Positions 6,422 through 13,942 are shown, counted from the first letter of the stretch. The stretch is 17,441 bases of DNA from Vampirovibrionales bacterium (GCA_025451145.1 JANWKX010000107.1:1-17441); one strand, 5' to 3'. Numbers and translations are program-made. Notes: generated by a model not told the origin, from the sequence alone.

Positions 6422-7246
6422 ATGAAAGATACTGTTCCTGAAACGACATTGGAAGCTTGCGAAAGCCTTTTGACGGAACACCGCCAAACGGAGTCATTGA
6501 TTGCCCAATTGGAGACGCAGCTCCAATTGTTACAGCAGCCCTCTGTGCCAGAGGAAGTTTACGCCGCATTAGACAATGCTGCGAAGGCTTTTACGACCGA
6601 TCTGGATCGCCATTTTGCGTGTGAGGAACAATGTCTGTTTCCGGTGCTTTCTCGGTATGCGCCCATGGTCCTGATGGAGTTAGAGCATGAAAACCTACTG
6701 GACTTGAGAAGCCAGCTTATCTCTGCCATTGGGCAGTGCTGTCCGGAAGATATCCAGACGGCCGGAAAAAGTTTTATCAAGGAACTTCAGGATCATATCG
6801 GGCGAGAAGAGTTTGGCATCTTCCCTATTGCAGAGCAACGCTTAAGTCTTGAGGAGAAAAATAAGGTCATTCAATCGATGACAGATTTACGGGGACAAAT
6901 GTCTCATCAACCGCCATCCTTAAGCGCCAAGGTCGGGAGAGGGTTTGAACCGATCTCCCTGATCAAGCCACTTCCCGAGGGTCGTGAGGTGTTTTTGGAA
7001 AAAGTGGCCCAGTATGAGAATTTGACCCTAAAGGCCATGGGGCTTTTAGCCGGCCATCAACTCAAGCATTGGTCCCCGCAGCGATTATACATGATTTGCT
7101 TGGAAGGCAAGGTCAGATTTGAAAGCCTAGAACAAGACCGGTTCTTACTACCAGGAGAAGGCGTGATTGTTGATCCGCGGCTTGAATTTACCCTTTATGC
7201 GGATGAGACCAGCCATCTTTTGTTCTTGAATCAGGATATTGAGTAG
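6422..7246 (+). CDS. Hemerythrin-like domain fused to a cupin-like domain
   Basis: This 274-aa cytosolic protein has two parts. The first 150 residues form a hemerythrin/HHE four-helix bundle, a di-iron site that binds O2 or NO or senses iron. The ligand candidates are His in TEHRQTE (about 20), His and Glu in RHFACEEQCLFP (64-68), His in ELEHENL (89), and His and Glu in DHIGREEFGIFP (125-129). After a linker, residues 200-270 look like a cupin barrel: GLLAGHQLKHW with two His, CLEGKVRFE, and LLPGEGVIVDP. The second cupin motif lacks its usual His, so metal binding there is uncertain. TTG at 6410 and ATGs at 6416, 6419 and 6422 are all in frame; GGA at 6412 best serves 6422. It has its own promoter. 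Likely an oxygen, NO or redox sensor; output unknown. Confidence 0.8.
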   Translation: MKDTVPETTLEACESLLTEHRQTESLIAQLETQLQLLQQPSVPEEVYAALDNAAKAFTTDLDRHFACEEQCLFPVLSRYAPMVLMELEHENLLDLRSQLISAIGQCCPEDIQTAGKSFIKELQDHIGREEFGIFPIAEQRLSLEEKNKVIQSMTDLRGQMSHQPPSLSAKVGRGFEPISLIKPLPEGREVFLEKVAQYENLTLKAMGLLAGHQLKHWSPQRLYMICLEGKVRFESLEQDRFLLPGEGVIVDPRLEFTLYADETSHLLFLNQDIE

Positions 7247-7250
7247 GTTA

Positions 7251-7265
7251 AAGCCTGATTGGCTT
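7251..7265. terminator. Weak bidirectional hairpin between convergent genes
   Basis: AAGCC and GGCTT pair around TGATT in the 28-base gap between two convergent stops. The stem is only 5 bp with short A/T flanks, so efficiency would be low. Confidence 0.35.
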
Positions 7266-7274
7266 CTAAGTCGT

Positions 7275-7763
7275 TTATGGCGTAGGGCAACTTTCAGGGG
7301 ATAATGCCTTTTGAACACCAGGTTTTTGAGGGACGACAATGGTTGAAATAAAGGATTGAATGGGCTCACCTAGTTGATTCAAAGTTTTATGCCGAAGTTT
7401 GACCAGCCCTTGGTGCGGTTTTGATTGAGAAACCCGGCATGACAGAATCTCACTTTCAACCCAGAGGGTATCATTGGGCCTGACGGGTTTTAGCCAACGA
7501 AAGTCTTCAAGACCCGCCCCGATCAAGCCGCCGGCAATGGGGAGGCTATCGACCAGCAGGCGCATGGTAATGGCCCCGGTGTGCCAACCACTGGCGGAAA
7601 GCCCTTGAAAAAAGGTCGATTTGGCTGCCTCTTCATCCAGATGAAACGGCTGTGGATCAAATTGTTGTGCAAAGGTTTTAATTTCTTCTGCGGTGACGAG
7701 ATATTCTCTTGATTTATATAGTTGTCCAGGCTCTAAATCACTTAAATACAGCTTTTCTAACAT
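7275..7763 (-). CDS. MaoC-family (hot-dog) dehydratase
   Basis: This 162-aa protein is a MaoC-like hot-dog hydratase, a family that hydrates trans-2-enoyl-CoA or related thioesters. The catalytic pair is visible in FDPQPFHLD: Asp36 and His41, with the same five-residue spacing as in R-specific enoyl-CoA hydratases. Other family words are FFQGLSASGWHTGAITMRLL, IGAGLEDFRWLKPVRPNDTL and the closing strands with VKLRHKTLNQLG. I chose the ATG at 7763 because AAGGTG lies 6 bases upstream and family proteins start near there; an ATG at 7781 has no good SD. It is divergent from the methyltransferase and convergent with the hemerythrin gene. No fatty-acid or polyhydroxyalkanoate genes are close, so the substrate is open. 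Confidence 0.88.
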   Translation of the reverse strand: MLEKLYLSDLEPGQLYKSREYLVTAEEIKTFAQQFDPQPFHLDEEAAKSTFFQGLSASGWHTGAITMRLLVDSLPIAGGLIGAGLEDFRWLKPVRPNDTLWVESEILSCRVSQSKPHQGLVKLRHKTLNQLGEPIQSFISTIVVPQKPGVQKALSPESCPTP

Positions 7764-7832
7764 TGATTTCACCTTTGCCATCCAATTATCGGGTTGGTTA
7801 AGAATTATGGTATCATTAAAACCGTTTCAAGG

Positions 7833-8600
7833 ATGGGCGTAAAGACGTTGACCAAGCAAGAATGGAATCCGACCCAGTACCAATCGATTGGTGCCTTTGT
7901 CCCGAAACTTGGAGAACCGCTAATCGCACTTTTGGCGCCGACGCCTGAGATGCGGATTTTAGATTTAGGATGTGGTGATGGGACCTTGACCCAAGTCTTA
8001 GCTGTATCGGGGGCTTCCGTCTTTGGTGTGGATGCAAGCCCGGCAATGGTTCAGTCGGCCAAAGAGAAAGGACTGACTGCTCAAGTCTTGGATGCCCATC
8101 ACATGGCATTTAGCCAGGAGTTCGATGCGGTTTTTTCCAATGCGGCCCTGCACTGGATGACAGAAGATCCTCAAAAAGTGCTCCATAATATTGCGAGTGC
8201 CCTAAAACCAAAGGGCGTTTTCGTGGCTGAAATGGGTGGCGAAGGCAACATTGCAGCCATTCGAGAGGCGATCCAAAAAGCGTTAGCATCTTATGGCTTG
8301 GATATTGAGCAGATTTCTCCCAAGTTTTTTCCTTCAGTCAAACGCTATCAGACCATGTTGGAGCAAAGCGGATTTGAGGTTATTCAGATTGAGACGTTTC
8401 CAAGACCAACGCCATTACCCAATGGGATTCGGGCCTGGATTGAAACCTTTGCTACAGGGATTTTAGAAGCCTTGCCCCAGTCAGAACGTGAGGCGTTTCT
8501 TCAAGCTGCTGAGACTTATGCCAAACCCAAACTGCTGACGGGTGATGGTTGGTTTGCTGATTATATCCGTTTACGGTTTAAGGCGGTCAAACGATCTTAG
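7833..8600 (+). CDS. Class I SAM-dependent methyltransferase, trans-aconitate-methyltransferase-like
   Basis: This 255-aa cytosolic enzyme uses S-adenosylmethionine. Motif I is ILDLGCGDGTL, followed by the acidic strand VFGVDASPAMVQSAKEKG, then VLDAHHMAF and FDAVFSNAALHWM, and the later LKPKGVFVAEMGG. The WNPTQYQSIGAFVPKLGEPLIALL opening and NAALHWM are typical of Tam-like small-molecule methyltransferases. The substrate cannot be told. The start is uncertain: the ATG at 7833 touches its AAGG, whereas a TTG at 7848 has GGATGGG 10 bases upstream and would begin four residues before the conserved WNP. A TTG at 7794 also exists but would place extra residues before the family start. Divergent from the MaoC gene with a gap of under 100 bases. 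Confidence 0.88.
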   Translation: MGVKTLTKQEWNPTQYQSIGAFVPKLGEPLIALLAPTPEMRILDLGCGDGTLTQVLAVSGASVFGVDASPAMVQSAKEKGLTAQVLDAHHMAFSQEFDAVFSNAALHWMTEDPQKVLHNIASALKPKGVFVAEMGGEGNIAAIREAIQKALASYGLDIEQISPKFFPSVKRYQTMLEQSGFEVIQIETFPRPTPLPNGIRAWIETFATGILEALPQSEREAFLQAAETYAKPKLLTGDGWFADYIRLRFKAVKRS

Positions 8601-8637
8601 AGGCGGCCCGTTTAAGTTTTTCGTGTTCAGGTCGAAA

Positions 8638-8666
8638 CCGATTCAAGACAAAATTTGAATCGGGAG
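8638..8666 (+). promoter_or_regulatory. Inverted repeat overlapping the SD of the FQPS-repeat gene
   Basis: CCGATTCAA (8638-8646) and TTGAATCGG (8655-8663) are perfect 9-bp arms around GACAAAAT. The right arm runs into the SD GGGAG (8662-8666). In RNA the stem would cover the edge of the SD; in DNA it could be an operator. Confidence 0.5.
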
Positions 8667-8672
8667 TCAGTC

Positions 8673-9068
8673 ATGATGTTTCGCCAATGTGTGGTCTTAG
8701 TGCTGGTTTTTGCAGGCTTTTTGGGGATGACTCAGGCCCATGCCGCTGTATCTGGCGATCTTTCTCAATCGCATCTGCAAAACGGGAATCATACATCTGA
8801 TAATACGGATTTTCGTCCCACCAGCTTTCAGCCTTCAGTCAGTGATGGGGCTTCAAGCGTTGTAAATGATATTTCTCAGGATATTTTGCAGAAAATGCAA
8901 CAATCGACCAATGATACTGAAATCATCCCCGTGAATTTCCAACCGTCACCGGCAGATACGGCACCATATTTCAGATTACTGATTATCCCCCAGAATCAAA
9001 CGTATATTCGGAGCTATAACGACCAGGCCATTGCCAGGTGGGCAAATTTAAAACTGTTTTGTAAGTAG
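8673..9068 (+). CDS. Small secreted protein with an internal FQPS repeat
   Basis: I do not recognise this 131-aa protein. It has a clear signal peptide, MMFRQCVVLVLVFAGFLGMT, then QAHA with likely cleavage after AHA near residue 24. The mature part is rich in Ser, Asn, Asp and Gln. It holds two imperfect copies of T[D/E]xxPxxFQPSxxDxA, TDFRPTSFQPSVSDGA and TEIIPVNFQPSPADTA, about 50 residues apart. The C-terminus is more structured, with YFRLLIIPQNQTYIRSY. There is one Cys, near the end. I chose the ATG at 8673 because GGGAG stands 6 bases upstream; a TTG at 8655 lies inside the inverted repeat. Probably periplasmic or exported, function unknown. Next to it, 146 bases on, lies another exported protein gene. 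Confidence 0.72.
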   Translation: MMFRQCVVLVLVFAGFLGMTQAHAAVSGDLSQSHLQNGNHTSDNTDFRPTSFQPSVSDGASSVVNDISQDILQKMQQSTNDTEIIPVNFQPSPADTAPYFRLLIIPQNQTYIRSYNDQAIARWANLKLFCK

Positions 9069-9214
9069 GTGCCTACACTAAGACTCTTTTGAAAAACGCA
9101 AGCTCTATTCCAGATAATCTCTATCCCAATGGGCAGGGATTTAGTTCTAATGTAGGGTATTATTCTGTAAGGTAATTGTGCCTGATAATTAGGCTGGATT
9201 ATGCTGCTTAAGCC

Positions 9215-10168
9215 ATGAAGACAGTAGCTATCCGTTATTTTTTAAGCTTTTTTCTGATTTGTGTCGTGATGGGTGATGTGTTTGGGATGGAAAAAGCCTT
9301 TCAGCTTATATCAAGTCAAGCTGATACGGCCAAGATGAGTGATAGCGAGCTTTCACGGTCTAGCCCAACGATGACATCAAACCACGTTGAATCTGTCTGG
9401 CGGCAATTTCAGCAGTATTATTACGGTCCAGACAATAAAAATGTTTATGAGTACGCCAAACCCAAAGGGCCCTCAAAATCCCAAAATCTTGTGATTTTAG
9501 TCCATGGTGGGAATTTTCTGGAAGGATCGGCGACTGAAGATATACTGGCGCCTTTAGCCGAATTTTTTCTTCAGCAAGGCAGTGCGGTTGCGAGCCTGGA
9601 ATACCGTAGTTTGAAAGATGCCGATTGGCCTGCCCCCATTGAGGATATTCGAGAAGGAGTCGAGAGTGTGGTTCAGCGATTTGGGTCAAAAGGGACTAAA
9701 ACAATTTATGTGGGGTATTCTGCAGGTGCAGTGGCAGGGGCTTTACTCCTTTACTCCCCACAATTTGCCAGGCCGCCACTCCAAGTCAACAAATTTATCG
9801 GCATTAGTGGCCTTTATAGCCGTCAGGCAACGACAAAAGAGCCGGTTCAATTGATTCAGGATGAAAGTCGAAATCATTTAAATATCCTGGAGGTCATTGC
9901 CGATATTACGAACCCAATCGCGAGAACACCAGCCTTGATTATTGAGGGGAGCGAGGATACTTTTGCGGATAACTATCCGAACACCCCTGCTTCTCATGCG
10001 GCGTATCTGGCTCAATTACTAAGGCAAAATCGAATCCAAGCCGGTGTCTATTGGTCTAACCAGCCAGGATTTAACGATCATGAGGGACCTCTAAAGCTTA
10101 TTGCCCGACGTGATCCGGTGCTGATTGAAACCATTGAGCAGTTTTTAGGCCCGTCCAATCGGTTATAA
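9215..10168 (+). CDS. Exported alpha/beta hydrolase (carboxylesterase-like)
   Basis: This 317-aa protein begins with a signal peptide (hydrophobic core about residues 8-22, possible cut after VFG at 24). A polar linker of about 35 residues precedes the hydrolase fold. VILVHGGNF (93-101) gives the HGG oxyanion-hole motif. GYSAGA (167-172) holds the nucleophile Ser169. EGSEDTF (244-250) supplies the likely acid, Asp248, and NDHEGP (287-292) the catalytic His289. The HGGxx motif and GYSAG resemble the BD-FAE/kynurenine-formamidase and lipase groups of carboxyl-ester hydrolases. The substrate is unknown. The SD is weak, and I saw no good promoter in the 146-base spacer before it. It ends at a hairpin terminator shared with the convergent gene. 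Confidence 0.85.
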   Translation: MKTVAIRYFLSFFLICVVMGDVFGMEKAFQLISSQADTAKMSDSELSRSSPTMTSNHVESVWRQFQQYYYGPDNKNVYEYAKPKGPSKSQNLVILVHGGNFLEGSATEDILAPLAEFFLQQGSAVASLEYRSLKDADWPAPIEDIREGVESVVQRFGSKGTKTIYVGYSAGAVAGALLLYSPQFARPPLQVNKFIGISGLYSRQATTKEPVQLIQDESRNHLNILEVIADITNPIARTPALIIEGSEDTFADNYPNTPASHAAYLAQLLRQNRIQAGVYWSNQPGFNDHEGPLKLIARRDPVLIETIEQFLGPSNRL

Positions 10169-10169
10169 A

Positions 10170-10197
10170 AAAGGTGCCAGGTTTTGCTGACACCTTT
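10170..10197. terminator. Bidirectional terminator hairpin between convergent genes
   Basis: AAAGGTG (10170-10176) pairs with CACCTTT (10191-10197). Inside, CAG pairs with CTG after one mismatch, leaving a GTTTTG loop. A-runs precede it on the plus strand, which become a T-run for the minus strand, so it should work best for the minus-strand gene. Confidence 0.6.
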
Positions 10198-10229
10198 ATG
10201 AGATGGTTGGATAGAGTAATCGTTCTAAA

Positions 10230-10577
10230 CTACCAGTAGCCTCGAATCATTCTATGTTTGCGATGGTACCTTTTATGATGGTATTTAGGCCCATAAGGGG
10301 TTCTGTAAGAAACCGCATGCGTCATTTTCTTTTTGCCGCCGTAGTAAACACCAGGCTGTTGGCCTGTTTTCATGTGTTTGGTGGTGGCTTTATGGGTTGT
10401 TGTTTTTGTTGTGGTGGATACAGGTCTTTGCGTCGGGCTGGTGGTAGTGTAGGGGTCACTACTTTGGGCCAATAAATGTTGGTGATTGATATGTTGTGGC
10501 CCTGCAAAACTAAACGATGCAATGCTCCCTGAGATGACAAGCCCTAAAAACCCAGCCATTAGTACCTTTTTACTCAT
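10230..10577 (-). CDS. Secreted Thr-rich, basic His/Tyr/Lys-rich protein
   Basis: I do not recognise this 115-aa protein. The signal peptide is clear (hydrophobic core about residues 7-22, likely cut after FSFA near 25). The mature chain has two low-complexity parts: a Thr/Ser/Pro stretch (about 43-69, with runs such as TTTKTTTHKATTKH) and a basic, His-, Tyr-, Lys- and Arg-rich tail (about 74-115, with KYHHKRYHRKHR). No Cys is present. It would be strongly positive and unstructured outside the cytoplasm. A perfect SD, AAGGAGG, stands 6 bases upstream of the ATG, suggesting high expression. A surface or envelope polymer-binding role, or metal binding by His, is a guess. It follows pilD by 398 bases on the same strand, probably as a separate unit. 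Confidence 0.78.
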   Translation of the reverse strand: MSKKVLMAGFLGLVISGSIASFSFAGPQHINHQHLLAQSSDPYTTTSPTQRPVSTTTKTTTHKATTKHMKTGQQPGVYYGGKKKMTHAVSYRTPYGPKYHHKRYHRKHRMIRGYW

Positions 10578-10975
10578 CGATAACCTCCTTATTTCTCGCT
10601 GCTTACTTCTTGCTTCTGTGCATTCATAAACAACCCAAGACCTTCTCTCTCAATTGGAAAGCCTCTAAAACGTTTTATGGAGAAAAAACCCATGAAAGCC
10701 AATAGATACCACCTTCTTCGATTGAGTATTGCTCAGGATGTATGATGAATGGATAAGGGATGCTGCTGTTATCTAAGGTATTTCACAATACAATGTTTAG
10801 AGTGTTTAATTTTAGACTTCTTCAGGCATCATTCAAGCATTTTAAGGCTTTTATCCTGAACTTCAATCTGACCGATCAGACCAAATTACAGGCGTGATTG
10901 CCTGAGTAAGAAGAGTTAGGCCAATTGAGCCATGTTTTCTTGAGGCTGAGCGCCTTTATCCTCTGGAGATAACGA
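10578..10975. other. 398-base spacer with several small palindromes, no clear gene
   Basis: I see no convincing coding region here; a 17-codon frame at 10692 (MKANRYHLLRLSIAQDV) has GGAG 9 bases upstream but is too short to judge. Three perfect small inverted repeats stand out: GTATT-TCAC-AATAC at 10778-10791, TCTGA-CCGA-TCAGA at 10867-10880 and CAGGC-GTGATT-GCCTG at 10889-10904. The last two lie 72 to 109 bases beyond the pilD stop on the minus strand and could help end that transcript. The promoter of the Thr-rich gene should be in this spacer, but no pair of boxes is convincing. Confidence 0.5.
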
Positions 10976-11947
10976 TTAACCTTTGATGAAAAGGATGAGA
11001 AGGCATGCTGCAATGATGGCTGGGCCAAAAGGGAGATAGGTCAATCCAATGGGAAGGTCTTTGGCAAGACGTAGCGCTTTAAACGCAGAATATAATGCGA
11101 GCCCTGAGAATATCAAGGTGATCATGAGTAACCAAGTGATTTGATGCTGTAAATACGGTTGTATCCAGTACGGAACGACGGCGAATAATAGACCGCACGC
11201 CATCAGGCCTGTGGTTTGATAGGCTTTCTGGCGGATCCATTGAAATAACAGGATTGGGATACCAATAATGGCCTGAATGATGAAGCTGAGTAAAAAGGTC
11301 AATAAAAGCCATTTTGCTCCAAAAAATGCGCCAATCCCCATTAAAAGACGGGTATCTCCTTCACCAAAGCCTTCTTTTCCAACCAGGATTCGGCTGATTA
11401 GATTTAAGACGCCAAAAATAACAGCGCTTAACACAATCGCGGCTAAGGCAGATACCAGGCTTAAGGGAATAGGCCATGTCCAAGGCCCAATCGACATCAT
11501 AAAATGACCTGGGTGATGATGAAAGTTGAGTCCTGCATAAATCAAGCCAGCAGGGATTAATCCCAATGAATTAATATCAAAAATGGCTTGTTCCCTGAAA
11601 TCCGTGATCAAAATGACCATAAAATTGGCGGTTAAAAAGCACAAAAAAGCGGTTTGCCAGGTTAAGCCAAAATGCTGTGCCGTTAACATAAATAATAATG
11701 CCGTTCCCAGTTCAACCAAGGGATATTGAACGCTGATAGGGCCTTTACAAGACCGGCACTTCCCCTTGAGTTTGAGCCAGCCCAATATGGGAATATTATC
11801 GTAAGGCTTTATCTTGGCTTTGCAATGATAGCAATAGGACCCTGGCAGTAAGGACTCTTCCCGGAGAAATCGCAAAGCCACAACATTGAGAAAGCTGCCA
11901 ATGACAGCACCCAGGCAAAACATCCAAATCTCAAAAAAAAGTGCCAT
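10976..11947 (-). CDS. pilD: Type IV prepilin peptidase / N-methyltransferase
   Basis: This 323-aa inner-membrane protein is an aspartyl peptidase that cuts the leader of type IV pilins and pseudopilins. The N-terminal motif GSFLNVVALR is typical. The cytosolic zinc-binding part has both CxxC pairs, CYHC (39-42) and CRSC (64-67), so N-methylation is likely retained. The first catalytic Asp is 116 in TDFREQAIFD; the second is Asp198 in GFGEGDTRLLMG (GxGD). About eight hydrophobic segments follow the usual layout, and the chain is slightly longer than typical because of the extra C-terminal helices. AAGG in front of the ATG overlaps the stop of the sigma factor gene, with only 8 bases between the two frames, so translation is probably coupled. 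No pilin gene is in the window. Confidence 0.93.
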   Translation of the reverse strand: MALFFEIWMFCLGAVIGSFLNVVALRFLREESLLPGSYCYHCKAKIKPYDNIPILGWLKLKGKCRSCKGPISVQYPLVELGTALLFMLTAQHFGLTWQTAFLCFLTANFMVILITDFREQAIFDINSLGLIPAGLIYAGLNFHHHPGHFMMSIGPWTWPIPLSLVSALAAIVLSAVIFGVLNLISRILVGKEGFGEGDTRLLMGIGAFFGAKWLLLTFLLSFIIQAIIGIPILLFQWIRQKAYQTTGLMACGLLFAVVPYWIQPYLQHQITWLLMITLIFSGLALYSAFKALRLAKDLPIGLTYLPFGPAIIAACLLILFIKG

Positions 11948-11955
11948 AAACGACC

Positions 11956-12759
11956 TTAAACTCTATCCAGGTGTTCTTGAAGCAGAAGAGCATGCAAGAC
12001 ATCCAGTGCCTTTCTAAGCCTTCGGCTAACCTGCATTTGGGAAATGCCTAGTATCTTGGCAATTTCAACCTGGCTCAGGTCTTCATAATACGTCATTCTG
12101 ACGACGGCATTCAGTTCATCCTTCAATTTGGACAATGCTTGTTCCAGAAAAAGTCGGTTTTCCTGGTTTTCCAAGAACTCCAAGTATTTATTATCAACCA
12201 ACCGCTCCACATAAAGATTTTCAGCAGATTGGCCTTCACTATTCATCACAAATTGATCCAGGGATACAACGGTTCTTCGTCTGTCGGCATGGGTGAAGTC
12301 GTGTACCTTATCTACAGAGCAGGATAATTCATCAGCAATCTCCAAATCGGATGGGGTTCTACCCAATTCCTCACTGAGACGTTGGACGATCAGGTTCATT
12401 CGGTAATAGAGTTCGTAGTATTGGCGCGGCGCTTTCATGACAGAGGATTTATCCCGGAGATAATGCCTGATCTCGCCTGTGATCAGATAAGTCGCATAGG
12501 TTTTAAACCGGCTGCCAGCAAGGGGGTTGTATTTTTCCAGTGCTTTTATCAGACCCAGGCAGCCCACCTGCACCAGATCGTCCACCGGATCTTTTGCCCT
12601 TCGGGCAATGCCCCGTGCAATTTTCTGAACATAAGGCAGGCAGTGACTGACCAGTTCATCTCGCAATTTGTCCTTTACGAGGGGGTCAGATTCGGCTAAA
12701 AAGTCTTTTAGGAGAGACTCAAAGGCATCTGTAAATATCAAATCCGTTTTTTTAGACAC
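11956..12759 (-). CDS. SigB/SigF-class alternative RNA polymerase sigma factor
   Basis: This 267-aa group 3 sigma-70 protein directs RNA polymerase to a set of alternative promoters. Region 2 has DDLVQVGCLGLIKALEKYNP (core binding, about 60-79) and GSRFKTYATYLITGEIRHYLRD (-10 recognition, 82-103). Region 3 holds LSEELGRTPSDLEIADELS (128-146). Region 4 ends in LSQVEIAKILGISQMQVSRR, a helix-turn-helix (228-247). Region 1.1 is missing, as in the SigB/SigF/SigG group. No anti-sigma or anti-anti-sigma gene is adjacent. The start is GTG with a weak SD. Its coupling to pilD recalls cyanobacterial SigF, which controls pilin and motility genes; that parallel is inference. Confidence 0.92.
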   Translation of the reverse strand: MSKKTDLIFTDAFESLLKDFLAESDPLVKDKLRDELVSHCLPYVQKIARGIARRAKDPVDDLVQVGCLGLIKALEKYNPLAGSRFKTYATYLITGEIRHYLRDKSSVMKAPRQYYELYYRMNLIVQRLSEELGRTPSDLEIADELSCSVDKVHDFTHADRRRTVVSLDQFVMNSEGQSAENLYVERLVDNKYLEFLENQENRLFLEQALSKLKDELNAVVRMTYYEDLSQVEIAKILGISQMQVSRRLRKALDVLHALLLQEHLDRV

Positions 12760-12935
12760 GTTATGACTCGCTTTATCCGTTTCTGGATCATCGGATTGGG
12801 AGACGATTGAACGGCTTTAGAATAAACAGATTTATACTAAAGCACAGTTTGGGGGTCCTCACTCCTGACCACCATCGTTTGACGAACATGCTTGACCCAC
12901 CTAAAATAAAGGTCACAGTGAGAATAACCACACAA

Positions 12936-12944
12936 ATTATAGCA
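12936..12944 (-). promoter_or_regulatory. Extended -10 promoter for the sigma factor-pilD operon
   Basis: The minus strand reads TGCTATAAT, a perfect extended -10 (TGn plus TATAAT), about 180 bases before the sigma factor GTG. The -35 is poor, as allowed for extended -10 promoters. The leader would be about 170 bases. Confidence 0.5.
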
Positions 12945-12957
12945 TTGGCCCCCCTGG

Positions 12958-12983
12958 TTGATTTCCTCTGTTTATCGTATAAA
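12958..12983 (+). promoter_or_regulatory. Candidate promoter of ispH
   Basis: TATAAA at 12978-12983 lies about 40 bases before the ispH start, with TTGATT at 12958-12963. The 14-base spacer is short, so the -35 assignment is doubtful. Its -35 zone overlaps that of the divergent sigma factor promoter. Confidence 0.3.
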
Positions 12984-13021
12984 AAAGAGGGACCGATTCC
13001 ATCAATGAAAAGGGTGTGTGT

Positions 13022-13906
13022 TTGGAACAGACCACAAAAGCCAAAAAGAAGATATTGATTGCTGAGCACTCAGGATTTTGTTATGGCGTCAAAATGGCGG
13101 TGGATAAAGCGTTTGATCTGGCAGAAACCAGTTCACGTCCGGTCTATGTTTTGGGGGAACTGATTCACAATCCCCAGGTGATTGAAAAACTGCATGAAAA
13201 AAATGTTAAAACCGTTAAGTCTGTGGAGGAAATCCCTCCTGGTAGTGCCTGTTTAATCAGGACCCATGGCGTTGATCCCGAACATATCGATAAGGCCCAA
13301 ACCAAAGATATTTCGGTATCTGACGCCACATGTCCTGATGTCCGGCGTGTTCAGGAGCGAGCCATGGCGCTTGCTCATGAAGGGTACACCGTTATTGTTG
13401 TTGGAAAAGAAGAACATCCGGAAATCGTTGGCATTATGGCTCACTCCAGATGCATTGAAGGAGCCAATATTGTCGCGGTGAATTCTCCTGATGAGTTAGA
13501 GTCTGCGTTACAAGGTTATTCTAAATCGCGCGTTGGTATTGTTTCTCAGACCACCCAAAAAGAGGAAACCTTCTTTCAGGTGGTTGCGGAAGTCGCCAAG
13601 TTTGCACGAGAAATGAAGGTTTATAACACCATTTGTCCTGCCACGTTCAAACGTCAAACGGCGGCTGAAAAGCTGGCCCATGAAGTGGATTTGATGGTGG
13701 TCATTGGTGGTAAAAATAGTTCAAACACAACCCACCTGGCGGAAGTGTGCCGAGAAATCGGCACGCCGGCGATTCACATTGAAACGGTTGCTGAACTGAC
13801 GGGTCATTCCGATCTTGAAGCGGCAGAAACCATTGGTGTGACGGCTGGCGCATCAACCCCGGATTGGCTTGTGCAAGATGTCCTTCATTATTTGGAATCC
13901 CTTTAA
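13022..13906 (+). CDS. ispH: 4-hydroxy-3-methylbut-2-enyl diphosphate reductase
   Basis: This 294-aa iron-sulfur enzyme carries out the last step of the MEP pathway, reducing HMBPP to isopentenyl and dimethylallyl diphosphate. The three 4Fe-4S ligands are Cys20 (SGFCYGV), Cys104 (DATCPDV) and Cys205 (NTICPAT), with the same spacing, 84 and 101 residues, as in E. coli IspH. His132 and Glu134 in EEHPEIVG correspond to the active-site His124 and Glu126. Other family words are LGELIHNPQVIEKL, IRTHGVDPE and VIGGKNSSNTTHLAEVC. I chose TTG at 13022: AAGGG ends 7 bases upstream. A GTG at 13016 would sit one base after that SD. The S1-domain gene follows 36 bases later, probably in one operon. Confidence 0.95.
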   Translation: MEQTTKAKKKILIAEHSGFCYGVKMAVDKAFDLAETSSRPVYVLGELIHNPQVIEKLHEKNVKTVKSVEEIPPGSACLIRTHGVDPEHIDKAQTKDISVSDATCPDVRRVQERAMALAHEGYTVIVVGKEEHPEIVGIMAHSRCIEGANIVAVNSPDELESALQGYSKSRVGIVSQTTQKEETFFQVVAEVAKFAREMKVYNTICPATFKRQTAAEKLAHEVDLMVVIGGKNSSNTTHLAEVCREIGTPAIHIETVAELTGHSDLEAAETIGVTAGASTPDWLVQDVLHYLESL

Positions 13907-13942
13907 ACAAACTCTGACAGAAAGAAAGGAGAACTATCGTAC

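Noticed and set aside
9064..9075. GTAGG-TG-CCTAC palindrome at the end of the FQPS-repeat gene as a terminator
   Set aside because: The 2-base loop cannot fold and no T run follows.
12788..13069. 93-codon minus-strand frame with a hydrophobic segment upstream of the sigma factor, possible anti-sigma
   Set aside because: It begins inside ispH antisense, covers both promoter boxes and has no SD-supported internal start.
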